The notes: a model not told the origin generated them from the sequence alone. A stretch of DNA of 64,000 bases from Bacteroidota bacterium (GCA_009773165.1 WOUZ01000008.1:1-64000), one strand, 5' to 3'; positions 43,803-53,340 are shown, numbered from the stretch's first letter. Numbers and translations are program-made.

Positions 43803-44514
43803 AAAAATTGAACAGTACCTTAGAGGTGAGTTGGAAGAAGATGACTTGTGGGAATTTAAAAGAACCCTCGAAACCGACCCTCAACTTGCGAGCGACTTAC
43901 GTTCATACATTGAACTTAAAAAGATGATGGTTCAAACAAAAAAAATTGACATGATGGAAAAACTGCAAACAATTCATGAAAATGAACAGAAGAAACGGAG
44001 ATTTCTTGGATTGCCTGTATACAGCGCTGTGGCAGCAGCTCTCTTACTACTGGCAGCTGTAGGTGGAGGTATTTTATTAATGCAATCAGGCAATCAGCAA
44101 CAAAAGCTTTTTGAGCAATATTATACTTCTGAAAGCGGCTCGTTTGCATTAAGGTCGGGCAACTCAACTATTGACCAGCCTGTGATGCAGGGCCTGCAGT
44201 TTTATGAATCAGGCGACTATACTTCAGCCGTTAAGATGTTTAATATGTCATCAGAAAATCTGATGAGTAAATTATACCGCGGACTGTCATTTGTTGAATT
44301 AGCTGATTACAATAGCGCCATCCTCGATTTTCAAGCAATCATAGATCACAACGACAACCTCTTCGTTGATCAGGCTCAATGGTATCTTGCCCTTTGTTAT
44401 CTGAGAACCAATCAATCTGACAAAGCAAACGAGCAATTAAATAATATTTCTTCGGGCAGGAGTATTTACAAAACCAAAGCCCAGAAAATACTTAAAGAAC
44501 TGGAAGACAAATAA
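43789..44514 (+). CDS. membrane TPR protein, probable anti-sigma partner
   Basis: A 241-aa protein. The N-terminus (about 1-60, IEQYLRGELEEDDLWEFKRTLETDPQLASDL) resembles the cytoplasmic segment of Bacteroidota anti-sigma/zf-HC2-like proteins but has no Cys/His zinc site. One TM helix (about 78-100) is followed by a periplasmic TPR region (about 125-240; e.g. GLQFYESGDYTSAVKMFN, AQWYLALCYLRTNQSDKANEQL). The 14-nt overlap with the sigma gene implies coupled translation. Regulation of that sigma factor by an envelope signal is inferred. A terminator follows. Confidence 0.8.
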   Translation: MENLKKIEQYLRGELEEDDLWEFKRTLETDPQLASDLRSYIELKKMMVQTKKIDMMEKLQTIHENEQKKRRFLGLPVYSAVAAALLLLAAVGGGILLMQSGNQQQKLFEQYYTSESGSFALRSGNSTIDQPVMQGLQFYESGDYTSAVKMFNMSSENLMSKLYRGLSFVELADYNSAILDFQAIIDHNDNLFVDQAQWYLALCYLRTNQSDKANEQLNNISSGRSIYKTKAQKILKELEDK

Positions 44515-44587
44515 ATAAAAATGGTTAGAAGTTTAACCCAATTCGGATAAACCCGGATTTGGTAAAAACTTCTCTGTTCCATTATTA

Positions 44588-44625
44588 AATGCAGATTTCA
44601 TCAAATGATGATGTCTGCATTTTTT
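44588..44625 (+). terminator. intrinsic terminator after the sigma/TPR operon
   Basis: AAATGCAGA ... TCTGCATTT outer stem with an inner TCATCA/TGATGA stem, ending in a T-run (ATTTTTTA). About 75 nt after the TPR gene stop. Confidence 0.75.
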
Positions 44626-44758
44626 ATTACCGCCATGACCTCAACTATAACGTAAAGAGTAAAAGCTTTATAAACATTCTCTATTTCTGAACATTTTAGC
44701 TTATTTTGAGGTTTAAAATACCCAGAATTAGGTATTAGAGTTAATCGTAAAATCAACC

Positions 44759-44766
44759 TATTTTTG
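44759..44766 (+). promoter_or_regulatory. -7 box for the feoAB fusion gene
   Basis: TATTTTTG fits TAnnTTTG, 67 nt upstream of the ATG. No clear -33 TTTG. Confidence 0.45.
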
Positions 44767-44833
44767 TAAGTTGGTAGTAACACCTTTATAAGTAATCAGC
44801 ATTTTAAAGCAATTAATCGTAAACCCTCAGAAC

Positions 44834-47362
44834 ATGAAAGTATTGGCAGATCTAAGAGAAGGGGAAAAAGGCATTATAACGAAGGTGAAAGGAAGAGGTG
44901 CTTTTCGTAAACGCATCATTGAAATGGGCTTTGTGCCCGGAAAACAAGTGATAGTTATCAAACATGCTCCACTGCATGATCCCATCGAATACAATGTGAT
45001 GGGCTATGAGATATCTTTACGAAAAAGCGAAGCAAGCCTTATTGAGGTTTGCTCAGGTGAAGAAATTCAAACTTCAACAGGATCAGGTTTTTATGGAGTT
45101 CAAACTCTAGAACAAGCGTTGAATCTAAGACCTCTTATTAAAAGCAAAACGATTTCTGTTGCACTTGTGGGTAATCCAAATTCGGGAAAGACCACAATTT
45201 TTAATACTGCATCCAACTCACGTGAACGTGTCGCTAATTATAGCGGAGTAACTGTTGAAGCTAAATCAGCGACCTTTACCCAAAGCGGCTTTTCATTTAA
45301 ACTCACCGATTTACCTGGCACATATAGCATTACCAGCTACTCCCCTGAAGAGCTTTTTGTAAGGAATTTCATCTTTGACGAAATTCCTGATATCGTTCTG
45401 AATGTTATCGACAGCTCAAACCTTGAACGAAACCTCTATCTTACAACACAGCTTATTGACATGGATATTAAAGTAGTTATTGCTTTAAATATGTTTGATG
45501 AGATGCAGGAAAAAGGGGCCAATTTTGATTACGAAAGTCTTGGAAAGCTTATTGGAATACCTGTCATACCTACCATTGGAACCAAAGGAATTGGCATAGA
45601 GCAGCTTTTTGATAGAATTATTGCCGTTTATGAAGACAAAGACCCTGACATTCGGCATGTGCATATCAACTACGGTCCTGAAATTGAAAAGTCGATATTA
45701 AGAATTCAAAAACTTCTCAACACACCAGGAAACGAGGCAATTATCAACATCATATCACCACGATATCTTGCTATCAAATTGCTTGAAGCCGACAAAGTTG
45801 AAAGTGCCCGCATCGAAACCTGTATCAATTACAAATCGATCAGTCGCGCAGTCAGAGAAGAAACTGTTACTATTGAAAGGCTGATGAAAGATGAGGTTGA
45901 AACTGTTATTGCAGATGCAAAATATGGCTTTGTTGAAGGGGCTTTAAAAGAGACATACCAGGAAGCTATCAAAGAAAAGAAAACAAAAAGCAGGAGAATC
46001 GACAGCATCCTTACAAATAGATTTCTAAGCTATCCTATTTTTTTAGTTGTCATGTGGGGGATGTTTCAAGCCACTTTTATTCTTGGCGACTATCCCATGC
46101 AATGGATTGAAAAGCTTATGGGATGGCTTGGAGGTCAAATGTATGATCTGCTTCCTGAAGGAATGCTTCGCGACCTGGTTGTAGATGGAATCATTGGAGG
46201 TGTTGGAGGAGTTATTGTTTTTCTGCCAAACATTCTCATCCTGTTTTTCTTCCTGAGCCTTTTGGAAACAACAGGTTATATGGCACGCGTGGCGTTTATA
46301 GTTGATAAATTGATGCACCGCATTGGGTTGCACGGAAGATCGTTTATACCGCTTCTGATGGGCTTTGGATGTAATGTGCCGGCTATTATGGCTACAAGAA
46401 CAATTGAGAATAAAAGCGATAGGCTTATCACAATGATGATCATTCCTTTTATGTCGTGTAGTGCCAGGTATCCGGTTTATATTCTTATCATCAGCGCATT
46501 TTTTTCAAACTATCAGGGGACATTGTTATTTGGAATTTACCTCCTGGGGATTGCTTTTGCAGCCTTGTTGGCGTGGATTTTTAAAAAAGTACTTTTCCGA
46601 ACCGAAGAAATGCCATTTGTAATGGAACTTCCCCCTTACCGCATGCCAACTACAAAAGTTATTTACCGACAAACATGGTTCAAAGGAGCACAGTACCTCA
46701 AAAAAATGGGAACAATTATACTCGCTGCCAGCATAATAATTTGGGCACTTGGATATTTCCCAAGGGGAAAACATTTCGATATTGAAATTGACAATGAACT
46801 GAAGATCAACGCTCAAAGATTTGAAACCCAAAAACGACAACTTGCAAAATACGATTCGGTTACATTAAAAAAGATGTATGCGGATTATGAGGAATCCATT
46901 CACAAACTTGAGTTTAAAAGGCATCAATTGAAGCAAGAATACTCTTTTATTGGCAAAATTGGTCATTTTATTGAACCAGCTATTCAACCGTTGGGTTTCG
47001 ATTGGAAAATGGGGGTGAGTTTACTTGCCGGATCAGCTGCAAAAGAGATTGTTATTTCAACAATGGGTGTCATTTACCAGGCTGATCCTGAAGTAGAAAA
47101 CGGGGCAAGCTTGAGTAAAAAACTTCAGGATCACACCTATGATAGCGGGCCAAAAAAAGGCGAAAAAGTTATGAGACCTTTGGTAGCTTTAAGTTTCATG
47201 ATTTTTGTCCTTATCTATTTTCCGTGTATTGCGGTATTTGCTGCTCTAAAAAAAGAATCAGGAAGGTGGAGATGGCCATTATTTACATCTGTTTACACAA
47301 CGGCTCTTGCCTGGCTAGCTGCATTTGCCGTCTACCAGATTGGAAGCTTAATGGGCTTTTAA
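44834..47362 (+). CDS. feoB: ferrous iron transporter, FeoA-FeoB fusion
   Basis: Inner-membrane Fe(II) importer of 842 aa. An SH3-like FeoA domain is fused at the N-terminus (about 1-75; KRIIEMGFVPGKQVIVI, IEYNVMGYEISLRKSEA). The FeoB GTPase follows, with G1 VGNPNSGKTTIFN (about 111), G3 TDLPGTYSITSYSPEE and G4 ALNMFDE, then a helical GDI region and the membrane core with two Gate domains (FLPNILILFFFLSLLETTGYMARVAF, GFGCNVPAIMATRTIE, LLAGSAAKEIVISTMGVIY). The fusion is common in Bacteroidota. FeoC is absent. Confidence 0.96.
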   Translation: MKVLADLREGEKGIITKVKGRGAFRKRIIEMGFVPGKQVIVIKHAPLHDPIEYNVMGYEISLRKSEASLIEVCSGEEIQTSTGSGFYGVQTLEQALNLRPLIKSKTISVALVGNPNSGKTTIFNTASNSRERVANYSGVTVEAKSATFTQSGFSFKLTDLPGTYSITSYSPEELFVRNFIFDEIPDIVLNVIDSSNLERNLYLTTQLIDMDIKVVIALNMFDEMQEKGANFDYESLGKLIGIPVIPTIGTKGIGIEQLFDRIIAVYEDKDPDIRHVHINYGPEIEKSILRIQKLLNTPGNEAIINIISPRYLAIKLLEADKVESARIETCINYKSISRAVREETVTIERLMKDEVETVIADAKYGFVEGALKETYQEAIKEKKTKSRRIDSILTNRFLSYPIFLVVMWGMFQATFILGDYPMQWIEKLMGWLGGQMYDLLPEGMLRDLVVDGIIGGVGGVIVFLPNILILFFFLSLLETTGYMARVAFIVDKLMHRIGLHGRSFIPLLMGFGCNVPAIMATRTIENKSDRLITMMIIPFMSCSARYPVYILIISAFFSNYQGTLLFGIYLLGIAFAALLAWIFKKVLFRTEEMPFVMELPPYRMPTTKVIYRQTWFKGAQYLKKMGTIILAASIIIWALGYFPRGKHFDIEIDNELKINAQRFETQKRQLAKYDSVTLKKMYADYEESIHKLEFKRHQLKQEYSFIGKIGHFIEPAIQPLGFDWKMGVSLLAGSAAKEIVISTMGVIYQADPEVENGASLSKKLQDHTYDSGPKKGEKVMRPLVALSFMIFVLIYFPCIAVFAALKKESGRWRWPLFTSVYTTALAWLAAFAVYQIGSLMGF

Positions 47363-47464
47363 ACTAATTTTTTTAAGTTATTCTCCATTTTGTTGTATAA
47401 ACAACAATTTGTCTATTTTTACATTCCTTTTTGAAAATGTAGCACAAACAGCAAAGCAATAATC

Positions 47465-47815
47465 ATGAAAGTAATCGACGAAAAAGCCTTTATGGAAACC
47501 TTTCAATATTTCGATAAATCAATAGTAATTGAAATCATTGACATTTTCATTCAGGAGTACCCGGACAGAATAGCTGCACTAAAAAAAGATATTGAAACGA
47601 AAGATTTCAACAAACTGAAATTTGATGCTCACAGCATGAAAGGTGTTATCTCGAACTTTTTTGCCGAAGCACCCCAAAAGTATGCCAGGGAGCTCGAACT
47701 TAAAGGAGTAAAAGGTGACGGAGAAGGCCTGACGGAGCTATTTGAATCATTACGAAACTACTCGAATGACCTGTTGGAAGATTTAGAACTTATGAAACCG
47801 AAGTTTACTGAATAA
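47465..47815 (+). CDS. single-domain Hpt phosphotransfer protein
   Basis: A 116-aa all-helical protein with the Hpt signature KFDAHSMKGVISNFFA, in which the His of AHSMKG is the phospho-acceptor, and a preceding helix IIDIFIQEYPDRIAALKKDIE. It has no other domain and so would shuttle phosphate between receiver domains of hybrid kinases. The nearest candidates are the two multi-receiver kinases 7-14 kb upstream; the partnership is inferred. Confidence 0.88.
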   Translation: MKVIDEKAFMETFQYFDKSIVIEIIDIFIQEYPDRIAALKKDIETKDFNKLKFDAHSMKGVISNFFAEAPQKYARELELKGVKGDGEGLTELFESLRNYSNDLLEDLELMKPKFTE

Positions 47816-47821
47816 TCTCTG

Positions 47822-48184
47822 TTAAAGATCTCCCATCGTTTTCTGATCTTTTTTTTCGAATATAAGTAGTTGCAACAAAGCAGAGGCTTCAAAAGGCAGC
47901 ACTTTACCTTCGCTGTCAGGTGAAATTCCAATCCAGGCCCCGTCCTCCTGCATCTCATTAAGCCAATGAATCCATTCTTTCAAATCCATTTCTACGACCG
48001 AATAATCTTCCCACTCATCTGATAATGCAGCTTGTGCATCTTCCTGCCGATCCCATGCAGCAAGATAGGACCTGCGGTCATCCGATTCAAGCATAGCAAA
48101 CATGCCATCTGTTGCTTGTAATAACCAAACTTTTTCGTTAGCTACAACATCCTTTATAAATCTTTCAAAGGCATTTGTTTCCAT
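47822..48184 (-). CDS. DUF2750-like protein
   Basis: A 120-aa soluble protein of unknown function that fits the DUF2750 pattern: FIKDVVANEKVWLLQATDGMFAM near the N-terminus, a Trp-containing WDRQEDAQAALSDEW segment, an acidic MDLKEWIHWLNEM helix and a C-terminal VLPFEASALLQLLIF. Convergent with the Hpt gene, with only 6 nt between the stops, and 23 nt downstream of the ABC-F gene. Confidence 0.7.
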   Translation of the reverse strand: METNAFERFIKDVVANEKVWLLQATDGMFAMLESDDRRSYLAAWDRQEDAQAALSDEWEDYSVVEMDLKEWIHWLNEMQEDGAWIGISPDSEGKVLPFEASALLQLLIFEKKDQKTMGDL

Positions 48185-48207
48185 TACATTATAATTTTTG
48201 ATATGAA

Positions 48208-50121
48208 CTATTCATTATTCTGAGCACCAATTTCATCCAATAACATCCATCTTTCCATTTTTATATCAAGCAAGTTATCAATGGTAGTAATACGCTCTGA
48301 CAACTCGTTAAGTTGAAGATAATTCATTTCTGAATTGCCCAATGCATGAACCAACACAGCCTTCTCTTCTTCCAACTTATTCATTTCCATTTCCAATGAT
48401 TGATATTCCTGTTGTTCTTTGAAAGTACGTTTCGTTTTCTTTTGTCGTTCATCAGCTCTGAAATCCTCGTTTTGCCCTTTTTGTTTCGAAACTGACAAAG
48501 CAGGTTTCTCTTCTTTCAACTTTGCTTCAATTGCTTCCCGGTAAGAGGTGTAGTTTCCAATAAAACCTTTTACCACGCCATTCCCTTCAAAAACAAATAA
48601 TTGGTCAACCACCTGATCCATAAAATACCTATCGTGCGAAACAATCAACAAACACCCTTGATAATCAGTGATAAAATCCTCTAAAGCTTGTAAAGTAAGC
48701 AAATCAAGGTCGTTTGTTGGCTCATCAAGTATTAAGAAATTTGGATTTTTAATCAAGACTGTCAACAAATATAGCCGGCGTTTTTCTCCACCGCTCAACA
48801 GATACACAGGTTGATTCTGCATAAGTGGAGGAAACATGAACCGTGTAAGCCATTGAGAGGCTGTTGCGCTATTGCTACTACCTGAAGGGATGATTTCTGC
48901 AATATCCTTCACCACGTCAATCACTTTTTTCGACTCATCGAATTGAATGCCCTTTTGAGTATAATAGCCATAAACTACTGTATCACCGCTAATTACACGA
49001 CCCTTATCAGGCAGATCGAGTTCGGTAATAAGATTTAAAAAGGTTGATTTTCCAACACCGTTATCCCCAACTACTCCAATACGCTCTCCTTTTGTAAACA
49101 TATAATCGAACCCATTCAGGATGGTTATCTCTCCAAAAGATTTATGCACATTACGCATTTCGAGCACTTTACTACCAATACGTTGCGCCTTGACATCCAA
49201 TTGAAGTTGTTGTAATGTTCTTCGTTGCGATGCCTTTTCCTTTAGTTCGTAAAAAGCATCTATTCTACTTTTTGATTTGGTAGTTCGGGCCTTTGGCATC
49301 CGGCGCATCCATTCTGTTTCAGTTTTCAACAACTGCCCGGCTTTCTCTATTTCAACTGCCAGAGCCTCTTCCCTTTCGGTGCTTTTCTCGATGTAATATG
49401 AAAAATTGCCTTTATGATGATATAGTTTACTGAAAAAGAGCTCAAAGATATTGTTGCAAACCCTATCAAGAAAATATCGGTCGTGCGTAACCATTAATAA
49501 AGTTACAGCTGATTGACGCAAATATTTCTCCAACCATTCAATCATAGGAATATCAAGATGGTTGGTTGGTTCATCGAGTAGCAACAGATCAGGTTCATCC
49601 AATAACAACAATGCTAGTGACAAGCGTTTCAACTGACCGCCCGACAGACTACCAATTAGTTGATCCAGATCCTCAAATCCAAATTTCGTTAACATCTCTT
49701 TTAATCGACGGTCATAATCCCAGGCATGAAAAGCATCCATCCTAGCCGATGCTTCTTCAAGCAGGCGGTTATGCTGAAATTGATCATCTTCATGCACTGG
49801 TTTAGAAGCTATTCGCTCATAGTTGCGTATAACCTGCAGAACTTCATTATGTTCACTTCTTATCAGGGCTTCGATACTGAGTTCAGGATCAAAATTCGGA
49901 TGCTGCTCGAGATAGCCAACACGCACTCCTTCGGAAAATGTAATATTACCTGAATCCGGTTCATCCTTGCCCATCAACATTCGCATCAGAGTTGTCTTGC
50001 CTGCTCCATTTACAGCAATAAGGGCCGTTTTATCACCTTTGCTGATGCCAAAGCTAAGGTTTTCGAAAAGAACCTTATCACCAAAACTTTTAGAAATGTT
50101 TTCGACAGAAAGATAGTTCAT
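48208..50121 (-). CDS. ABC-F family ATPase (Uup-like)
   Basis: Cytosolic tandem ABC ATPase of 637 aa without transmembrane domains, acting on ribosomes or DNA intermediates as ABC-F/Uup proteins do. ABC1: Walker A AVNGAGKTTLMR, signature LSGGQLKRLSLALLLL, Walker B LLLLDEPTNHLD. A linker of about 80 residues follows. ABC2: GDNGVGKSTFLN, LSGGEKRRLYLL, FLILDEPTNDLD. The C-terminal basic coiled coil (about 540-637) is the Uup type that binds DNA or ribosomes. The linker lacks obvious features of antibiotic-resistance ABC-F factors, so a housekeeping role is more likely. Confidence 0.93.
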   Translation of the reverse strand: MNYLSVENISKSFGDKVLFENLSFGISKGDKTALIAVNGAGKTTLMRMLMGKDEPDSGNITFSEGVRVGYLEQHPNFDPELSIEALIRSEHNEVLQVIRNYERIASKPVHEDDQFQHNRLLEEASARMDAFHAWDYDRRLKEMLTKFGFEDLDQLIGSLSGGQLKRLSLALLLLDEPDLLLLDEPTNHLDIPMIEWLEKYLRQSAVTLLMVTHDRYFLDRVCNNIFELFFSKLYHHKGNFSYYIEKSTEREEALAVEIEKAGQLLKTETEWMRRMPKARTTKSKSRIDAFYELKEKASQRRTLQQLQLDVKAQRIGSKVLEMRNVHKSFGEITILNGFDYMFTKGERIGVVGDNGVGKSTFLNLITELDLPDKGRVISGDTVVYGYYTQKGIQFDESKKVIDVVKDIAEIIPSGSSNSATASQWLTRFMFPPLMQNQPVYLLSGGEKRRLYLLTVLIKNPNFLILDEPTNDLDLLTLQALEDFITDYQGCLLIVSHDRYFMDQVVDQLFVFEGNGVVKGFIGNYTSYREAIEAKLKEEKPALSVSKQKGQNEDFRADERQKKTKRTFKEQQEYQSLEMEMNKLEEEKAVLVHALGNSEMNYLQLNELSERITTIDNLLDIKMERWMLLDEIGAQNNE

Positions 50122-50162
50122 GAAAAAAATGAGGTTGCAGAGTGCATGATTATTTAGAAGTG

Positions 50163-50170
50163 CAAACTTA
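50163..50170 (-). promoter_or_regulatory. -7 box for the ABC-F gene
   Basis: TAAGTTTG on the minus strand fits TAnnTTTG, 42 nt upstream of the start codon. Confidence 0.45.
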
Positions 50171-50324
50171 CGTCAAAATGAGCTAAAATTCGGTGTGGAG
50201 CCAAAAATAGACGAGCAAGTTCATGAAGTGAATTGAGAAAAACAGAGTCAGATAATTGAATACCAACGCTATATAGACGATCAACAAAAGATAAACAAAC
50301 AACCATTTGATACTAAATAAGAAA

Positions 50325-50351
50325 TCCCGAATATGTTATATTCAGGATTCC
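50325..50351 (-). terminator. terminator at the end of the hox operon
   Basis: AATCC-T-GAATAT / ATATTC-G-GGATT 12-bp stem with a 3-nt loop, followed by TTTCTTATTT on the minus strand, about 33 nt past the stop of the dihydroorotate-dehydrogenase-like gene. Confidence 0.65.
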
Positions 50352-50383
50352 AGCATTAATCGGGTTGGGCCTTACGGCAAAAA

Positions 50384-51361
50384 TCATTCAAAATTTTTCT
50401 TCATATACTGAAGACGTTCAAAACCAGCAGTATTCTCTGGAAATTTGTTAACCATTCCACGGAAATCTGCAATTTCTTTATATCCCTTCTTTTTCATCCA
50501 ATCACTCAATCCATTAACTAATTCATGCAAATAAGGAATGCCATTTTGATAGAGTGTTGTGCAAACCTGTGCCACTGTTGCTCCGGCAAGTAGTTGTTTT
50601 GCAACTCCAATTGAATAATGAATACCTGTGGAAGCCGCAAGATCAGCGTTGATACGATTAGCACTCAGCAAGGCAATCCAGCGCATTGAAACAGATTTTT
50701 CATCAGGACTTGAATACACATTGTCAGTAACAACTTTAGCTGTAGCAATATCTACATCCGGGTTGTAAAAGCGATTAAACAGAACCAAACCGTCAGCACC
50801 AGCATCGGCCAGACGAAATGATAAATTCATCATATTCGTAAAAAATGGTCCAAGTTTGACTGCCACCGGAATTGTGATCTGCTTTTTAACTTCCGTCAAA
50901 ATTTGCACATACGTATCCTCAATCTGTTGAGAAGAAAGGTCTTTGCTAAAAGGGAAAATGGCAATATTCAGCTCGAGTGCATCAGCACCTGCATCCTGAA
51001 TTTTGGAAGCAAACTTTGGCCATTCTAATGGACTGACACAATTAATGCTGGCAATTACAGGAATTTTAATCGACTTTTTTGATTCAACAATAAGTTTCAG
51101 GTAGTCTTCTGCTCCAACTCCCTTTGAAATTCCCTGGATATATTCGGATGCTTCAGGATACCAGAAATACATTTCATTTTTACGCAGTTTTGAATCAATT
51201 CGAGCTGTTATCTGTTCCTCAAACAGCGACTTTAACACCACTGCCCCAGCTCCGGCATTCGCGCAAGCTTTCACATTTTCAAGTGTTCCTGTTAATTTGG
51301 AACTACTTACTACGACCGGGTTGTTCAACGGTAAACCAAGATAAGTTGTTGATAGATTCAT
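50384..51361 (-). CDS. dihydroorotate dehydrogenase-like flavoprotein
   Basis: TIM-barrel flavoprotein of 325 aa. It begins NLSTTYLGLPLNNPVVVSSS and continues with GAGAVVLKSLFEEQI, IPVIASINCVSPLEW, DALELNIAIFPF, IPVAVKLGPFFTN and ADGLVLFNRFYNPDVD, matching the 'dihydroorotate dehydrogenase-like' group rather than PyrD proper. The catalytic Ser/Cys loop of true PyrD was not recognised. It lies 40 nt downstream of the hydrogenase maturation protease gene, possibly in the same transcript. A link with NAD(P)H/H2 metabolism is speculation. Confidence 0.8.
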   Translation of the reverse strand: MNLSTTYLGLPLNNPVVVSSSKLTGTLENVKACANAGAGAVVLKSLFEEQITARIDSKLRKNEMYFWYPEASEYIQGISKGVGAEDYLKLIVESKKSIKIPVIASINCVSPLEWPKFASKIQDAGADALELNIAIFPFSKDLSSQQIEDTYVQILTEVKKQITIPVAVKLGPFFTNMMNLSFRLADAGADGLVLFNRFYNPDVDIATAKVVTDNVYSSPDEKSVSMRWIALLSANRINADLAASTGIHYSIGVAKQLLAGATVAQVCTTLYQNGIPYLHELVNGLSDWMKKKGYKEIADFRGMVNKFPENTAGFERLQYMKKNFE

Positions 51362-51400
51362 TGTTATACTATTTATATTTTTATCTGTTACTATAAACTA

Positions 51401-51865
51401 CTAAAGATTAGGTTTTAAAAAATCACATAAAAACTCAAAAGCCAATGAAAGGTTTGTTTGAGCTCCAGGTGTTAATTCTTCCCTGAAATCCCATTCATAA
51501 CCTTTTATGTGCAGCAAATAAGCATTAGGTGCTTTTCCATACATTTTGGTGCAAAGATCAATTACAAAGGCAGGCGAAACGGCATGCATGCTAAATTCCA
51601 CCCTGGCATCCGAAGCCTTGACTTCGGTAAAACTGAAATTTTCAATTTCTTCGATGGAAGCATCAACAAAAATTACTTTTGAGGCTTCTGAAACTGAAGC
51701 AGCATCTTCGATATTGAGTTGGTAATTAGTATCTGTGATAATTTTCTGAGATGGGAAAGATGTTAACCATTCGTCGATTTTTTGAATGAGTGCAGCACCC
51801 AGGCCGTCATCCTGACGTCCCGGGTTACCGTAACCATAAACTAAAATCTTTTCTTTTTGGATCAT
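51401..51865 (-). CDS. hoxW: hydrogenase maturation protease
   Basis: Endopeptidase of the HycI/HoxW family (154 aa) that removes the C-terminal tail of the [NiFe] large subunit after nickel insertion. Seen: VYGYGNPGRQDDGLGAALI at the N-terminus, with the nickel-probing acidic residue, FVDASIEE in the middle, and SMHAVSPAFVIDLC containing the conserved His. It overlaps hoxH by 4 nt, tying the protease to its substrate. Confidence 0.9.
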   Translation of the reverse strand: MIQKEKILVYGYGNPGRQDDGLGAALIQKIDEWLTSFPSQKIITDTNYQLNIEDAASVSEASKVIFVDASIEEIENFSFTEVKASDARVEFSMHAVSPAFVIDLCTKMYGKAPNAYLLHIKGYEWDFREELTPGAQTNLSLAFEFLCDFLKPNL

Positions 51866-53322
51866 CCTTCGTGCGAGCGTCTTCTATCAATTATTTGATC
51901 ATTTTTATCTACAAGGGTTATTTCCAATGGCATATTACCCAGAGCATGTGTGGCACAACTCAAGCATGGGTCGTAGGCACGTATCGCTACCTCAACAGCA
52001 TTCATCATTCCCTCGGTTATGACTTCTTTTCCAGTCATTACTGACTTTGCAACATGATTCACTGATCGGTTCATAGGCTCATTGTTGTTAGTAGTAGAAA
52101 CAATAAGGTTTGCCATTTCGATCTGATCATTATCATTTATTCTGTAATGATGGAATAAAGTTCCACGAGGAGCTTCGATAAGCCCAACTCCCTCTTTTTG
52201 TTTTACACCTTTCGTAACTAACTCTCCTTCAAGCAAATCAGGATCATTCAATAATTCCCTAATCATTTCTGCAGCATGCAAAGTTTCAATCAGACGTGCA
52301 TAATGCATCAACATGCAGTGATTATTAGGTTTACCATTCGTTAATGCTTTATAAATTTCAAATTCGCGCTGAGCAATTGGACTTGGGATGAAATCAGCGG
52401 TATTCAGACGAGCCAAAGGTCCTACCCTATACCAACCTTTTTCTTTTCCATATTGCTTCAAATAAGGAAATTTCATATAACTCCATGAACGAACTTCTTC
52501 TTCAATATAATCAGTATACTCTTGATAATCAATATCATTTAATATTTTGTTACCTTGAGCATCCACTGCTCTTAACACCCCATGATAAAGATCCAAAGCT
52601 CCGTCTTTACGTACAAGACTAAGGTGATTACTTGGGAAATAGGCGAAATTGTCGATAAAATCTTTATTCGACAGGTAATAATTCTTAAAGAAATCCAAAG
52701 CTTCTTCAGCCCACGACACCATCTTATCTGCATTCAGCGGATCAGCACCTTTCAAAAATTCATCGCGTTCTTCAATTGTAAGATGTTTGTTAATTCCACC
52801 AGGAATAGCACCTGTTCCGTGAATTTTCTTTCCTGCTGTAGCTCTGATAACTTCCTGACCAAATTTACGCATCATAACACCTTGCACAGCCAGTTCAGGA
52901 CGGGTCAATGCAATACCAATAATGTTGCGGATTGCCGGGTCACCATCTATTCCAAACAAAAAATCGGGTGCGCTCAGGTGGAAAAAATGAAGTGCGTGTG
53001 ATTGAAAAAACTGACCATAATGCATGAGTCGGCGCATTTTTTCACCTGTTGGTGTCAGTCCGTGGCCTGTTCCAGCTCCAACAATCACATCCAATGCTTT
53101 AGCAGCAGCGAGATGATGACTTACAGGACAAATACCACACAAGCGTTGCACCAGAACGGGTGCTTCCCAATAGGGGCGACCTTGAACGAAGCGCTCAAAA
53201 CCTCTGAATTCAACAATATGTAAACGGCTTTGCTGAATGTTTCCATTGTCATCCATATGGATGGTAACCTTACCATGGCCTTCGACCCTGGTTACTGGTT
53301 CTATAGTGATTTTCTTCGACAT
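51862..53322 (-). CDS. hoxH: [NiFe] hydrogenase large subunit, group 3 (HoxH)
   Basis: Carries the NiFe active site. N-terminal ligand motif RLCGICPVSHH (about 61-71) after EPVTRVEGHGKVTI; C-terminal ligand motif DPCLSCATHA. A tail starting LGNMPLEITLVD follows the His and is expected to be cleaved by HoxW. At 486 aa it fits group 3 (cofactor-coupled cytosolic) enzymes. The NuoF/E- and NuoG-like subunits in the same operon place it with the 3d NAD-coupled type. No membrane or Tat elements are present. Confidence 0.94.
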   Translation of the reverse strand: MSKKITIEPVTRVEGHGKVTIHMDDNGNIQQSRLHIVEFRGFERFVQGRPYWEAPVLVQRLCGICPVSHHLAAAKALDVIVGAGTGHGLTPTGEKMRRLMHYGQFFQSHALHFFHLSAPDFLFGIDGDPAIRNIIGIALTRPELAVQGVMMRKFGQEVIRATAGKKIHGTGAIPGGINKHLTIEERDEFLKGADPLNADKMVSWAEEALDFFKNYYLSNKDFIDNFAYFPSNHLSLVRKDGALDLYHGVLRAVDAQGNKILNDIDYQEYTDYIEEEVRSWSYMKFPYLKQYGKEKGWYRVGPLARLNTADFIPSPIAQREFEIYKALTNGKPNNHCMLMHYARLIETLHAAEMIRELLNDPDLLEGELVTKGVKQKEGVGLIEAPRGTLFHHYRINDNDQIEMANLIVSTTNNNEPMNRSVNHVAKSVMTGKEVITEGMMNAVEVAIRAYDPCLSCATHALGNMPLEITLVDKNDQIIDRRRSHEG

Positions 53323-53340
53323 GATTTTTCAGGGGTTAGA

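Larger units (their letters stand above)
44515..44833. other. 319-bp intergenic region: terminator and feo promoter
   Basis: Contains the intrinsic terminator of the sigma/TPR operon (44588-44625) and a -7 box for the feo gene (44759-44766). A Fur or other metal-regulator box was looked for by eye and not recognised. No ORF or RNA gene was seen. Confidence 0.5.

Noticed and set aside
44515-44833. Metal-responsive riboswitch or Fur box upstream of feoAB
   Set aside because: No recognisable aptamer structure or palindromic Fur-like site was seen by eye; only a terminator and a -7 box are supported.
48208-50121. Antibiotic-resistance ABC-F protein
   Set aside because: The Uup-type C-terminal coiled coil and lack of recognisable ARD features favour a housekeeping factor.
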